Origin: Ottelia alismoides
Taxonomy: Eukaryota > Streptophyta > Magnoliopsida > Alismatales > Hydrocharitaceae
DNA: 64,000 nucleotides
Reading direction: 5' to 3'
Assembly (NCBI GenBank): GCA_037367405.1
Contig: JAZKJV010002611.1
Coordinates: 248,001 to 312,000, forward strand
The notes below the pieces were generated by a model, which ran no database searches, was not told the origin of the DNA, and saw only the letters and a program-made list of their open reading frames with translations. The translations under genes were made by a program, and so were the position numbers. Positions 45,272 through 58,129 of the stretch are shown here, in pieces (position 1 is the stretch's first letter; every line of letters starts with the position of its first letter).

Positions 45272-48200
45272 TGAAAATCCTCTAAATGCCCTAATTAATA
45301 ATGTCGAATTGTTGTAGTATTTGGGCAATCAGGATTAAAAAAACCGCTAATTAATTAATCGATTAATGTAAGCAGTCAATTTATATTTTTACTTGGGCAA
45401 GCCCAAGGTCGAACTCAGGGAGTCCACTGTCTCCTTAGGTCAATCTCTAGATGATTCAGAACTTAGGTTTTCAAAGGAATTTTTTGGCATTTTTAAATGC
45501 AAATAATGGATGAAATGCAATTTTGACAAAGATCAGGGACTAAAATGCAATTTACGATCAAATTATGAAACTTAGTCAAAATGCTAAACATTTATGAAAT
45601 TAATGCTCAGTGTTTTTTTGCAATTTTCTGACAATAGTATTTTTATGAATTTTAAAGTGAAACTGAGTGACTGTGACTAATTAATTTTCAATAAATACAT
45701 GAAATCAAATTATCCAAAAACCAGTTTATCTCAATTACTTCAATGAGCAATCCAGGAGACTCGAAATTTCGTAAAAATATTATGTGTGAGTTTAAATAAA
45801 AATCAATTGCATAAATCACTCTACAATTTATTTTAGGCACAAGACATATCCATTTTCAATGAAACTTGGATATAAATTAAAACATATTTAAATGCATCAT
45901 TTTTAAATTTTGTACGATTTTTGGAGCAACTGTTACTTTAATATGAATTTCTGACCATGAATTGGGTCAAATATGAAATATTTCACCAAAATAAATTTAA
46001 TTAATTAACCACCGCTCAAAAGTCACAAAGAAATATCCAAGATATCAAGAATTATATGTTCTACAATGTGCAATTTTTTAATAGAAAATTGATGCTAAAA
46101 TGGGACTCAAACAAATATGCAAACACAAGGTTCTAAATACAAATATAGATAATAAATGAAATAAAAAAATAGCGCAATAATGTTCTTCTTTAATTATCTA
46201 AACCCACAAGGGTTTTTGTGCAAATTATCTAAGTAGGGGGCGCAAGTTGTGCGTGATGTCCAGCTGGCAGGGGCGTTGATGCAACTTCTCGAAGCAAGAG
46301 GGGTAGAGACGTAAATACCCCTACGTGCCCTGGCAAGGGCGTGAGCATGAATGGTTGGAAGTTTAGGGCTGCACACGCAAATTACCCCCCTCTTCACGTG
46401 TTGTGCACGTGTTAGTGGGTGGGTGGGGGGGCTCGGGCTGGCTCACAGATGGAGGCAGAGGAGGTCGTAGTGGCCACACAACTTGATATGGAGTGGTCCA
46501 AACCTTTTGCTGACCACGGTTAGGCAGAGTAGGTTGCTGCGAGGCGACGAGGGCAGCGAGCCGTGGTGGAGTCAGATGAAGATCGTGAAGGCAGGCGATG
46601 ATGAACGACATGTGGTGATGGCACGTCGTGGGCGATCGGAGGGGAGTCCCAAGGGGATCTAGTGCTGATGCATGGCAGGCTCAAGCTCTAAGGATGGAGT
46701 CGGAGGTGGCCGTGCGAGCAGAACTCGAGGGCGGCGTAGGTGAGGCGGTGTGAAGGAATCGAAGCGGGGATCGGTGGATGGTGCAGCGGTGATTAATAGA
46801 GAGGTCGACCAGGGGAAGTCGAATTGAAAGGGAAAAAGAGGTTGTGCGATGATGGAGGATGAGCAACGGTGGATGGTATTGAAGCTTGAGATGAGACAAT
46901 GAATAGACGAAAAGAGGGAGTGGTGGAAGTAGAAAGAAGAAGAAGAAATAGATTAGCTTAGAGATTGGATTTCTCGCCTTAAAGAGGATGAATATCCGAG
47001 GTCTTCACTGTGTCGTTGCCTTAATCAATTCCGATGAGGGAGGAATCGATGGGCTCGGTAACGATCCTGGATGAAGTGCTGAACACATGGGCTCTCCTCA
47101 CGGTTCTCGCCGACAATGAAGAGACTCATCTCACTCTTCACTCCCAAATCATCTCTGTCATCGGAGATGAAGGAGGGGTTGTGGCCTTGTCTCTTGCAAA
47201 CGACGGATAAGACGCAAGGAGATTGGCAATGCCTCCTTTATGGGTGGTTGGAATTGTGTATGAGGAAAACATGATCATGGGGTGCCTCACGATAGTTGTT
47301 GGAAAGAGGGTGCAGAGGTGTGGTTGCATGTGGGAGGCTAGGAAGTGTGCAAAGGGGCGTCAGAAGTTGGGCGAGAAGATGGGGAGTGGGTCTTGTGGAG
47401 ATCTGTTCCAGGGATAGAGGTGACGACGGGGGAGTGGTTGGTGCATAGCACACAGTTGCGGTAGGGAACGGGCACTGCCATGCAAGGTGGGGCAAAGCGT
47501 AGGAGGGCTATAGGAGCAGGTCTATAGGGAGGAGGAAAGGCCACGTGGCGTGTAGGGGCGCGACGATGTGGCTAGGAGATAAAAATTAAAATTAAATTAA
47601 AATATTACCTAAAATAAAATAGAAATAATTAATTAAAAATAAATACATGACTAAATAAAATAAAATTAAGAACATAAATAAATAAATTAAAATAATAATC
47701 ATATAAATAAAATAGATAATAATAATAAAATAAAATAATTTGATAAAAATATAAATAAAATAAAATTAGAAGGAGGTGACATGTGGCGGCTCCAGGAGCT
47801 GCCACGTGTCCCAGAAAACTCACAAATTAAATGTAAAGAAAAATTAAAAAGAAATAACAAAAGGGGTCACATTAAAAAGTGGTCAACATGAAAGTTTCTC
47901 GCATCGATGAGATCTACAACTTTTATGAATGACCTAAAACTAAAATAAATCATATTTATAAAAAGTATTTTTGTGGTATTTTACAGATATAAATACTGTA
48001 TTTTTGTCTTTTATAGATTTTTTATCATTTTCTAAATAAGATAAAAATCAAATAAAATCAAAGAAAAGATCGAATAAATATTTACAACTTAATCTAAGTT
48101 TTTAAATTTTTAATAATTAAAAGAATAAAAGGACAAAAATCAGCGTGGATCGGGTGGAGTCAGCGGCCAATGGAGGGCATCTGTAAGAGCGGCGAGCCGA

Positions 48201-49511
48201 TGGTTGATGTGGACGCAAAGGGGTGGACCTGGTGGAGTTGGCGACCAGTGGAGGTGGAGATCGATGGCAACATGGGGCTCATGGTGATGAAGGCGAACGA
48301 AGGAGATAGTCATGATATGGGTGGATGATGATGAAGATAAAGGGATAGAGTGCAAAGATCGAAGGTGGATCTTGATCGTATGGAAGAAGAAGAACTAGGG
48401 CAAGAAAAGAAGAAGGAGATAAAAAGGAGGAAAGAAAGTTACTTGTGAGTTTCTTCTCTAGATGGTGGCTGAAGCTAGGCTTGACATGTGATTGTTGCTT
48501 CAATCCATACAGAGGAGACTGGAGAAGCTCGACAACTAATAGTTGGTCATGACAAAGAGGTAAGAAGCTCCTTGGATCTCACCTCTGAATGGTATCCAAC
48601 CTCGTCATTGCTCGACGAGCTTCAAAACCTCTATCATTGATCTTGTTCTCAAAGCTAGAGGAGGAGTTTCTCTACAGTGGTGGATGGATCTTTGCGGTTG
48701 GGAGTGGCGACACCTTTAAGGGATGTTGGGATAGAGTGAATGTCACAAGAGAAGGGGAACGAAGTTCGCGGCCGGAGCATGTTGTGGAGAGAGAAGAGGG
48801 AAGGGGTTCTCACAGAGATGGTTACAAGGAGAAATGGGTCGCGGGTGAGATGGGGAGAGAGAGACAGGGTTCTGTCTGGGACATGGGCTAGAGTGGAGGT
48901 GGAGTGGGTATCGCTGCAGGAGGCGGAGGAGCAGGGTAGCGTGGTTGGGCAGTTGTGTGGTTGTAGCCATGTTACAAAGGGCGGAGTGGTAGGTACATGC
49001 GGAAGGAAGGGGAATGGGGAGGTGGCCACGTGGGCAGAAGAAAACAATAAATTAAAAAATAAAAATTTAAAAATATTAAATTATAAATATATAAATATGT
49101 AAAATAAACAATAATACTAATTAAAGTAATAAATAAATAAAATAAGTAAGTAAATAAATAAATAGATAAAATTAGTAAATACAATAATATAAATAAAATG
49201 GCGGTGACATGCTGTAACTCTAGGAGCTGCCACACGTCACTCCCAAAAAATGAAAAATTAAATCCAACGAAAAATATAAAATAAATAAAAAAAGCCAAAT
49301 CAAAAAGTAGTCAACATGAAAGTTGTTTGTCTCGACGAGATTTACAACTTCTGCATTTTGAGTTTTGCATTTTTTATTTTTAAATAAGATAAAAATCAAA
49401 ATAAAATTATAGAAATTGTGAAATAAATATTTACAACTTAATCTATTTTTTGGATTTTTAATAAATATGAAAATAAATACATAAAATAAAGGAGACATAT
49501 GTATATACTAT
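45272..49511 (-). repeat. Element B 5' LTR (outer part lies beyond element E)
   Basis: On the + strand it begins TGAAAATCC beside the primer site. Bases 45390-48130 match 8741-10519 plus one of the tandem units of the left LTR. Then 48137-49020 is GC-rich sequence I cannot align well to the left LTR, followed by a second AT-rich copy with the GCCACACGTCAC box (49200-49511). At 49511 the sequence is broken by E; GACATATGTATATACTAT aligns with GGCATGTGTACAATATACA of the left LTR near 13660, so B should resume after E outside the window. Confidence 0.82.
48137..49020 (-). other. GC-rich segment of unclear origin in B 5' LTR
   Basis: This part is rich in GGTGGA and GAAGAAG and has long but unconserved frames on both strands. 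Its place suggests a diverged second copy of the GC-rich LTR unit, as in the left LTR, but I cannot align it reliably. Confidence 0.4.
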
Positions 49512-51212
49512 TGACGAGTCCGAAAATGCGCTTGTTAAAAGATGTTTATTTGTTGTTCGTGTTAAAAAGATTTATCGTGTGTTGTAGGCGGCAATCGGAA
49601 TTGGACAAGAAAATAACCACAAATAATTTATTCAATTTTCAATCTCGTGATTTTATGTTTATTTTACTTGGGCAAGTCCCAAGGTCATTCACAAGGAGGC
49701 AAAGGAACAACCTAGAATTATGACTATCAATATTCGTGGTTTTCGAGGCGGTCTTCTTTGGAATTTTTAATGCAAATAAGGGATGCAGAGTGCAATTTTG
49801 GCCTATTTTAGGGACTAAAATGTCAAGTATGTTTAAACAATGTCCGGAAAATATGAAACTTGGCCACAATGTAGAATATGATGAAATGAATGCACTGTAT
49901 TTTGTTTGGAATTTTTAGATGCAATATGAATTTTTTATGATTTTTTAAATGAAAACAAAATAAATTTCAATATTTAATTATAATAAATACTAAACCTACT
50001 TATTTTTAAGGATTAAAATTATCTAAGATCTATCATTAGGTGATTGATCTCAGAAAAATTCTAAACCTCGAAAATGTGCGATCTAATACCTATTAAAATT
50101 AAACATTGAAATAAGCAAAATGATTTCTACAGGGCAAACTATGCATGCAAATGGAATTCTTTTTGGACATAATGTCAAACACGATTAACTCTACAATATG
50201 TGATTTTTCGGGGATTTTTAAAGCGATGGTTCATCAAATACAAAATAAAGAGCACAAACTGGGCAAAATATGGAAATTTCTACAGAATAATTAATTATTA
50301 ATTCACCATCCATCACAAAAATGTCCACAGTATGTCAAAATGAAGAGAATTAAAAGATGAACATCATGCTATTTTTCGAATAATAAAATAATGTAATTTA
50401 GAGGTCCACAATTACTGGGGAACACAGGTTATTTATGCAATAAAATAATTATAAACATGCAGTGAGGGGACTTGTATGAAATTACCAATAACTAGGAGGT
50501 TAAGGTTGCAAATATGCCAGAGGATCACTTGTGAAGCACCTGACCTCTGACAGGCTGGATTGATCTGAAATATGGAGCTCCTCCGGGGGGTCTCTGCAAT
50601 TTGACACTCGGTCACGTGCGGAGCACGTGACTTGGGGGTGACGTAAGGCTGACGTCCCCCAACGCATGTACGAAGCACGTGCTGGGGGTCTCAGGTTGGA
50701 CCCAGTCGGTGACGAGGGGGGCGGGGGCCTGCGAAGGAATGGCGAAGCGATGGCCGGTGCCGCTAGCGTCGTGGCGGAGTAGATGAAGGTTGAAGGTCGT
50801 TGGCGTGTCGGTGGCGTTGTCGTCGATGGAGGTTGTCGGTCGATGATGACGAAGGTTGAAGCTGAGTTGGTGGGTCGTAGGAGATACGTTGGTGATGAAG
50901 CGGTGGACGGTGACTGTCGTCGATGAGGTTGTCGGAGGTGAAAGTGTGGAGGCGTTGTCGGTGAAGATGGTGGCTTGTCGTCGAAGGCGGTCGAGGACGA
51001 AGGGTTGTCAGAGACGGATAAGGCGAAGATAGAACGAGAGAGAGAGAGTACCTGGGAATATAGGGCTCGACGGCGTGATTGGCCGGAGCGGAGTAGTTGC
51101 GACGGGCGGAGGCTGCGACGAGGGTGATGAGACCTCGGATCACACCGAGAGCTTGGTTGTCACGACCGAAGGCGAGGAACGGTGGATGGATTGGCGAGGG
51201 GCAGCGCTTGTG

Positions 51213-51220
51213 TTTAAATA
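51213..51220 (-). promoter_or_regulatory. Putative TATA box in E 3' LTR
   Basis: TATTTAAA on the - strand stands in GC-rich surroundings, and the same motif occurs at the equivalent place in the 5' LTR (63522-63515). Confidence 0.5.
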
Positions 51221-51599
51221 GCGGCGTCTGGGGTGGTCGGATATGGAAGGTGGTGCACGCGATTGACGAGAGCAAGTTTTGGGATTCGACGAGATTTGCC
51301 AGGAGGAGGAGATTCGAAGGTAATCGTGATATCGAAGATGGGATACGCGGCGATCGGAGATGGCGAGATTCGCGGCGAGGGGCCACAAAATCGGGGGCGA
51401 TGGCAGTTTCCAAAAAGGCAGCCTGGGAGGAAGACGAAGGTGGATGGCCATCCGATCAGCTGAGATCGGACGGCCATGGAGAGGCCACGTGGCGGGGGTT
51501 GAGGGGCGCTGCACGAGCGCGACGCGTGCCTGGAACGTGCGATCCCTTTTATTTTAATTTTTTTTATAAAAAATAGAATAAAAATAAGCCCAAAAATGA

Positions 51600-51632
51600 C
51601 TGACACGTGGCGGCACCATGTGTTGCCACGTG
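51600..51632 (-). promoter_or_regulatory. Paired G-boxes forming an inverted repeat in E 3' LTR
   Basis: GACACGTGGC and GCCACGTGTC form perfect 10-bp arms with a 13-bp spacer. The 5' LTR has the same pair at 63914-63946. B has related pairs at 11448, 13270, 47778 and, weaker, 49205. Confidence 0.75.
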
Positions 51633-52500
51633 TCAGCACCAGAAAAATCGAAAATAAAATACTTTATAAAATACAAAATAAACAGTAAATGGACTCAGAT
51701 CGAAAAAGTTTCTTCCTGAGAATTGCTCGTCTCGATGAGATCTATAACTTTCATGAAGACCTCAAAATCAAAATCGGTCAAATGTACAAAGTGAATTTTT
51801 TGGGTATCCCATGTACATAGAATACCGTGATTTTTGGATTTTATAATTTTTATGTTATTTTTTTAAATCAAATAAAAATCCGGAAAAAATATGATAAAAT
51901 CAGAGATAAATAAGTACACATTAATCTAATTTTTTTTTGGATTTTTATTAATTGATAAAATATGTACATAAAATAATAGGTCGAAAACTGCTAAGATAAA
52001 ATATACAAAAGAGGCCCAAAACCCAACTTTTACATATGAGCTCTGAATCACTTGAACTTAGTCTTGTTTTGAAGGTAATTGAACGCACATTAGTTTAAAA
52101 GTGAGTAGGATTAAAACGGATGCTGGATGAGGAAGATATGAGGTTTTTAGTCCAAAAATCTTGAAACTAGGGTTTGGGTTTTTGGTTTACTTATTTTGGT
52201 TAGTTATTTTTTTGTATCTTTCCTTTATTCTTGTTAGTGATATGTACACAACGGAGGTACTTTTGGCTTATTCGGAGTTAGCATGAATGAGTTAAAAATT
52301 GGGGAAGTTAGGATATTTACAGGTCAATTTTGGCTGGGATTTTTGGCTTCTTATTTTATGCAGAAATCAGTGCTAAAATATAATTCTTATGAAAACATGC
52401 ACGAATGTTAATTATGCAGAATAGATGCGGAAATGCTGTTGATTCTGAAGGATTAGAGCTTAATAAATGAGATTTAGAGTGATGAATCCGAGATTCATCA

Positions 52501-52535
52501 TCCCCCTATAATTAAAGCATGCTTGTCCCTGAGCA
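52501..52535 (-). promoter_or_regulatory. Element E polypurine tract with decayed upstream hairpin
   Basis: On the - strand ATTATAGGGGGA borders the LTR. TGCTCA, loop GGGA, CAAGCA (52535-52520) matches the TGCTCG/CGAGCA hairpin of A except that both arms changed CG to CA, as expected from cytosine deamination. Confidence 0.78.
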
Positions 52536-54109
52536 TTAAAAGAAATGCCATGAAGTGAAATGAGATTGCGTTCCATATCAAGACCATGAGCTGCATGTGA
52601 AAATGAATTTAGACTCAACCTTTGGATTATTAGTGTGGCAGAACTTCTGTGAGATTTAGAATTTTAAAATCAACAACCCTCAAGTTCTACCCATCATTGC
52701 TACAGTTTTGGCTCAGAAGTCATCTTAGATCGATCATCTTCCCAAAGCATACCCTATGAACATTGAACAATCGACTCATGTGTGTGAACGGTTTTAGCTC
52801 TTCCCACCTAAAATACCGGACTACCGCGCAAACCTCCTCTCCAATAACTCATCCTCGGGGAGTCAGGTATTTCCTTCTAAGGTTTGTCGCGCTATGTTCA
52901 CAATCGAATTGGGGGGAGAAGTTAGAAGAATGAGAAAAGAACTGGAGAGTGACCAGTGTAGTCACCTCTCCTTGTGAAGCTGGCCAGTGTAGCCGAGTCT
53001 CCACCAAGATCTGCAGGTTTCTTGAAGCTTGGACCTTTTTGGTCAGATATTTATTTGGTAGAATGCTTCTTTGTATTTGGAATTTTTGGTGGTTCTGCTT
53101 GGATCTTGTTGTGCCCCTACGGATATAGAATCTTTTTATTCCGTACATTTTTTTGGGGTCTTAGAAAAAATTGTGCCCAGTCGTCCATCCATTTTCCGAA
53201 GCTTTATTTCAACCCGTACTCCGATCTTTAGATTTCCACGTTACCAGAAAAGAAACTCACACAGTCTTCCAACATCCCGTCTGAGTTGAGCTAAGTGCAT
53301 AGTGCGAGAGTACAAATTAATTCCTTATTCCAGAGTTGTACCCAGAATGAAGAGATCATGTTAGACACTAAGAGTCAAACTCTGCACATTGTCATGTGGA
53401 ACTTAAAGAATTAAGTCAACGACCTGAAGTTTCTAAAATCCTATTTCTCGGTGAAGTTCCTCTGAAAATTTGGTGGATTAAGGTCTAGTCCAGACCACTC
53501 TCGGTTTCGGCTCATGACTCAGTTCAGAACCCGATGACTTTTCACATATGCAAATGAATGTGGTGCTGGATGAAGTGCAGGTGTGTGGAATGCAGACACA
53601 TTTTTCTTTTGATATTTTTTATGCAAAAATGAATAAGAAGCCATTTTTCAAAAAATTTTGGTTACAGACAGTGTTAGTGGCAAAACTCTTTTTATTTTTT
53701 TCTGTTGTTTTTGTTTTGTTTGTTTATTAATTACCCACCCTGTAAATACATATAGACTTATGCGAAAGTAAGAGGTATGGCTAAAATATATACACAGTAT
53801 ATATACAGACCCCCCTATACTTAGCAAGTGATGTGTCCTCAAAGCACAAGAAGCGTAAAGAAGACATAGCTCGGGCTAAGCGTAAGAGAGTAAAATTTTT
53901 GATATACAGTGGTTCGCCCGCAAAAAGAGGCGGTCTGGATATGTAAATGAGGAGAGTATATACAGGTGGGTGTTAGTTCACCCTATACTTAGGCTCTGAT
54001 CAGCCTAAGTATAAGAGAAAGGTGAAAATGGAGCGATCGGGAGAAGGAGTGTGATGCGGGAAAATGGTATATACAGATGGCATCGGTCCCCCCATACTTA
54101 GGCCTTAGC
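52536..54109 (-). other. Element E untranslated 3' region
   Basis: There is no credible gene. Three PPT-like hairpins lie at 53815-54116. The rest, mixed and AT-rich, resembles the equivalent region of B (14203-14950) in parts. Confidence 0.7.
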
Positions 54110-54116
54110 CTAAGTA
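53763..54116 (-). other. Array of three PPT-like hairpins, element E
   Basis: Stem a is TACTTAGGC (54095-54103) with 54108-54116. Stem b is a perfect 12-bp stem, TATACTTAGGCT (53984-53995) with 54002-54013. Stem c is the large two-part hairpin at 53815-53886. In the sense direction each 3' arm is followed by a G run. Confidence 0.82.
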
Positions 54117-57100
54117 GAGTAAGAAGTTATACAAGGAGATCGATGTGGTCGGGAGGGAGGGTGGTATTGATCTGATAAATTTTCAATGTCTTCGCTCTGC
54201 GTGAAGTAGATGACCTCAACTTGAACTGTCTGCTCTTGGGATGATTCTATATATGGCTTCAACAATTGTCCATTCACTGAGAAAGGTTGTGCATCATCTT
54301 TGAGTTCTGCAATATCCACACTTCTATTGGTATGCACATCGATGACAACATAGGGACCCGTCCATTTTGATTTCAGTTTCCCATGAAAAATCTTTAACCG
54401 AGCATTAAACAACCACACTTTCTGCCCAGGGACAAAGGTTTTATCTCGAATGTGTCTATCATGCCATCTCTTGGCCTTGTCCTTATAGATCACACTGTTG
54501 TCATATGCTCGGTTTCAGATTTCAATTAGCTCATTCAAATTTAAGTCTCGATATAATTTTCCAAAGTGACAACTCCAATTCAACTTTTTGATTGCTCATC
54601 CAGATTTGTGAATCAATTCTGTAGGTAGGTGGCATGGCTTGCCATAGATCATCCTAAAAGGTGAAGTACCGAGTGGAGTCTTATAGGCTGTCCTATAGGC
54701 CCACAGAACCTGGTCCAATAGTTTTGATCAGTCCTTCCTATCTGGACGAACCAACTTTTGAAGATTAACCTTCACCTCTCTATTAGAAACCTCTGCCATG
54801 CCATTCGATTGTGGATGATATGGGTTGGCTATTCTATGCTCAAATTTATACTCTTTAGCCAAAGATCTCATTTCCTTATTCACAAAGTGGATACCTCCAT
54901 CAGAAATCAAAACTTTTGGTATCCCGAACCTTGCAATGATATTATCCTTGATAAACTTACATACGGTTTTGCTATCTGCGGTTCGGGTTGGAATAGCCTC
55001 TACCCATCTAGACAAATAATCAACCGCTAACAAGATGTACTCAAATTCATTGCTATTAGGAAAGGGACCCATAAAATCAATCCCCCATGCATCGAAAACA
55101 TCACAGAAAATCATTGGTTGCATGGGCATTTCATCTCTGTAACCAACAATCCCTCCCATCATTTGGCAAATCTGGCAAGATCGTACAAATTCATTAGCAT
55201 CACGAAATAAGGTCCGCCAGTAAAATCCACATTGGAGTACCTTGTGCGCGGTTCTCTTTCCCGAATGGTGTCCTCCAGCCTCGAGAGTATGACAATGTGT
55301 GAGGACACTCTAGTATTCCTCCTGAGGAATACATCTTCGCCAGATACAATCCGCTCCTTCATAGAAAAGGAAAGGATCGTCCCAATGGTATTTTCTCGAA
55401 TCCAACTTTAGTCGATCAATCATTCTCTTGGTCCAACCAAAGGGAACCTTCTTGGAGACAAGATAGTTCACGATGTTGGAATACCATGGGGTTGAATCAA
55501 TAACAAAAACAGATTCGTCTGGAAAAGTCTCCTTAATAGGTCCAGTGTCAGGATAATCATTTTTCTCAATTCGTGAAAGGTGATCAGCAACAACATTCTT
55601 TATTCCAGGTTTATCCTTGATCTCCAAATTAAATTCATGAATTAACAAGATCTACCTCAAAATCCCTGCCTTAGCATCTTTCTTATCCATGAGGTGTCTA
55701 ATTGACGTATGATCAGTGAAAATTGTCACCTTGGAGCCCAATATGTATGATCTGAATTTTTCAAGGGCCCAAACAACCGCGAGCATTTCCTTTTCAGTCA
55801 CTGTATAATTTTTTTGTGTAGGATCCAAGACTTTGCTCGCGTAGTGAATCGCATAAGGGATTCCATCCCGTCTTTGTCCAAGCACAGCTCCGACAGCGAA
55901 TTCCGATGCATCAGTCATGATCTCAAAGGGAAGAGACCAGTCGGGAGCTTGTAATATTGGTGATTCACATATTTTCTTTTTAAGGAGCTCGAAGGCCTCA
56001 AGACACTTGTGATTTACAATAAACTCGATGTCTTTTCCTAAGAGCTCAGTCAGTGGACGGGCGATTTTTGAAAAATCAGGGATAAACCTTCGATAAAATC
56101 CAACATGCCCTAGAAAAGACCTCACTGACTTGACTTTGGTTGGTGGCTCAAGTTTCTTGATCACATCCACCTTGGCAGGGTCGACCTCCATTCCCTTTTT
56201 GGAGAGGACATGCCCCAACACGATACCCTCAGTTACCATAAAGTGACTCTTCTCCCAGGTTAGTACCAAATTAACCTCCCTACATCTCTTGAGGACTTGG
56301 TCCAAGTGCGCTAAACATGTATCAAATGAATTACCATGGACCGAGAAGTCATACATGAAGACTTCCAGGAAATCATCCACCATTTCAACAAATATGGCAA
56401 TCATGCACCGCTGGAATGTGCCTGGGGCGTTACAAAGCCGGAATGGCATGCGCTTGAATGCGTAGGTACCGAAGGGACATGTAAATGTGGTTTTTTTCCT
56501 GATCCTCGGGAGCGATAACTACTTCATTGTAGCCAGAGTACCCATCAAGAAAACAGAAGAATGCTTTCCCTACAAGTCTCTCCAAGATTTGATCAATAAA
56601 TGGCAGTGGAAAGTAATCTTTCTTGGTCGCAGCATTCAGACGCCTGTAATCGATACAGAGACTCCACGACGTGGCCACTCGGGTTGCGATCTCTACCCCT
56701 TCCTCATTGGTGACCATCTGGATTCCTGACTTCTTCGGGACGACATGAAGGGGGGGCCACCCACTTGGAGTCAGAAATGGGGTATATAAAACCTGCTTTG
56801 CACCATTTCTCTATCTCTTTCTTAACTACTTCCCAAAGATTGGGGTTTAATCTTCTCTGAAATTCACGGGAAGGTCTTGTGTTATCCTTAACATAAATTT
56901 GGTGCGAGCAGAGAGCGGGGTTGATTCCTACGAGATCCGACACAGTCCAACCGATGGCTTTTCGATTTCGCTCAAGGACTTCTGGTAGTCTGAATTCTTG
57001 GTCCATGGTTAATGATGAGCTAATGATCACAGGGAATTTATCTTTGGGTCCATTAAGAAATGCATATTTCAGTGCGGGAGGGAGAGGTTTTAGTTCTAGC

Positions 57101-57519
57101 AAATCTAAATCATCAATCAAGTCTGGCTGAATGTCTTTTAAATCTGGCTCTGTGCTGGTTGGCGGTGAATCATTCTGTAATATGGTAGCCACTAATCCTG
57201 AAGGAATGTGAGTCGGATCGTAAAAGTAGTGCGGTAATTCGGCCAAAGCCGCGTCCGACTCGTCATCAATTTTTCTTGATTTTCCCGAAGAAGATGAGAT
57301 TGACAAATCCGAAAGGATTTCTGTGTCATCAAGATTATAAACATCCAGGTGTTTAGATTTGTCTGGCAATATCTCGCATACTGCATGGTGCATTGTTTCT
57401 TCTCCTGCTGTGGTGGTATCGATCTGAAGATCTGACATTTGATCGCATGACCCAGTAGTGCTGATGAGATTACACTCGGATGTTTCGGCATCTTCAGTGG
57501 TGGATTCGGAATCTGATCT
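54110..57519 (-). pseudogene. pol: Element E pol: RT, RNase H, integrase with stops and frameshifts
   Basis: Read on the - strand, an acidic linker and RT N-terminus (57438-56704) lead to RT pieces with CIDYRRLNAATKKDYFPLPF and [10 protein letters not shown] and RNase H follow in one frame (56449-55652; [34 protein letters not shown]), then the integrase finger and core (55648-54728; [26 protein letters not shown]) and the GPYVVIDVH end (54493-54110). The RT motif is FMYD, not FMDD: the first catalytic Asp is Tyr (56351-56353). One extra base in a G7 run (56750-56756) and one in a T7 run (56491-56497) shift the frame. Stops at 55652-55654, 55310-55312 and 54728-54730 and two further ones at about 54590 and 54515 fall mostly on codons that are Trp or Gln in relatives. 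Confidence 0.92.
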
Positions 57520-58129
57520 TTACCACTTTGTTTGTTTCAACTCTAGATCCACTTCTCCATCTAGGGAGCGGAATTTCATCATTCTGGTGCAGTAATCGAA
57601 TACAGCCTTGGCGGTTCTTAAGAATGATCTTCCAAGAATGATTTGCGATTTCTTCCAATGGTTCGGGGTCTCCATATCAGGGACAGTGAAGTTCACTTTG
57701 TATTCCGTACCCTCGACCATAATGATAACATTTTTCACTTCTCCCTTAGGTCTTTTGGTGGATTTGTCAACGAATTGGAATAAAGATAATGATTTCTGGA
57801 GAGGACCTAACTCCAATATGTAATATAAGGCTAACAGAAGAAGACTGATGGAAGAACCATTGTCGAGAAGTGTGCATGTGAACGCAATGCCGCCAATGCG
57901 ACTTTCCACATAATGAGCACCCAAATCCCTTTTCTTTCTTGGTAAATGCTGATTTCTGACGCATTTGGTAGTGGCCACTGTCAGGACATGAGTATCTACA
58001 AACTGATTTTTGTACGAGTCCTGTTGGGAGTACATTTCATTTTCAAGTATTTCTGAAATGCTGGATTATTGGCCACATACTGATCAAAGGGTACTTTGAC
58101 TGTGATATTCTGTTGGCAGAACTTTTCCA
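57520..58129 (-). pseudogene. pro: Element E protease with gag junction
   Basis: On the - strand FCQQNITVKVPFDQYVANNP (about 58120-58061) is the gag-protease junction. The protease frame (58035-57520) holds GAHYVESRIGG, the active site LLDNGSSISLL, RPKGEVKNVIIMVEG and IILGRSFLRTAKAV. The D-N-G triplet agrees with C. Two one-base shifts (near 58130 and 58040) separate it from gag, and a TAA at 57520-57522 separates it from pol. Confidence 0.86.

Larger units (their letters stand above)
8736..49511 (-). mobile_element. Element B: old Athila-like retrotransposon, host of all other insertions
   Basis: Sense strand is -. It lies in three visible pieces: 8736-15804, 34657-37082 and 39647-49511. 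Read on the - strand the order is 5' LTR (right side), primer site 45269-45251, leader with mitochondrial insert, gag, protease, RT (cut by solo LTR D), RNase H, integrase, pol stop, (element C), 3' region, polypurine tract, 3' LTR. Without the insertions and the mitochondrial piece the internal part is about 9 kb, like element E (9.3 kb). Many stops and shifts, together with LTRs that differ clearly from each other, show that it is the oldest layer. Both outer LTR ends are interrupted by A and E, so its own target duplication is not visible. Confidence 0.88.
49512..52500 (-). repeat. Element E 3' LTR (2989 bp)
   Basis: The - strand starts at 52500 with the perfect palindrome TGATGAATC, TCG, GATTCATCA, and ends CTCGTCA at 49512. 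The GC-rich part is 50560-51545. An inverted pair GACACGTGGC and GCCACGTGTC at 51600-51632 carries two G-boxes. A 216-codon frame in the GC-rich part (51413-50763) is only partly kept in the other LTR and is not called a gene. Confidence 0.94.

Noticed and set aside
50763..51413. 216-codon frame in the E 3' LTR on the - strand
   Set aside because: Its counterpart in the 5' LTR (63840-63250) has a different start and end. GC-rich DNA with few stops explains both.
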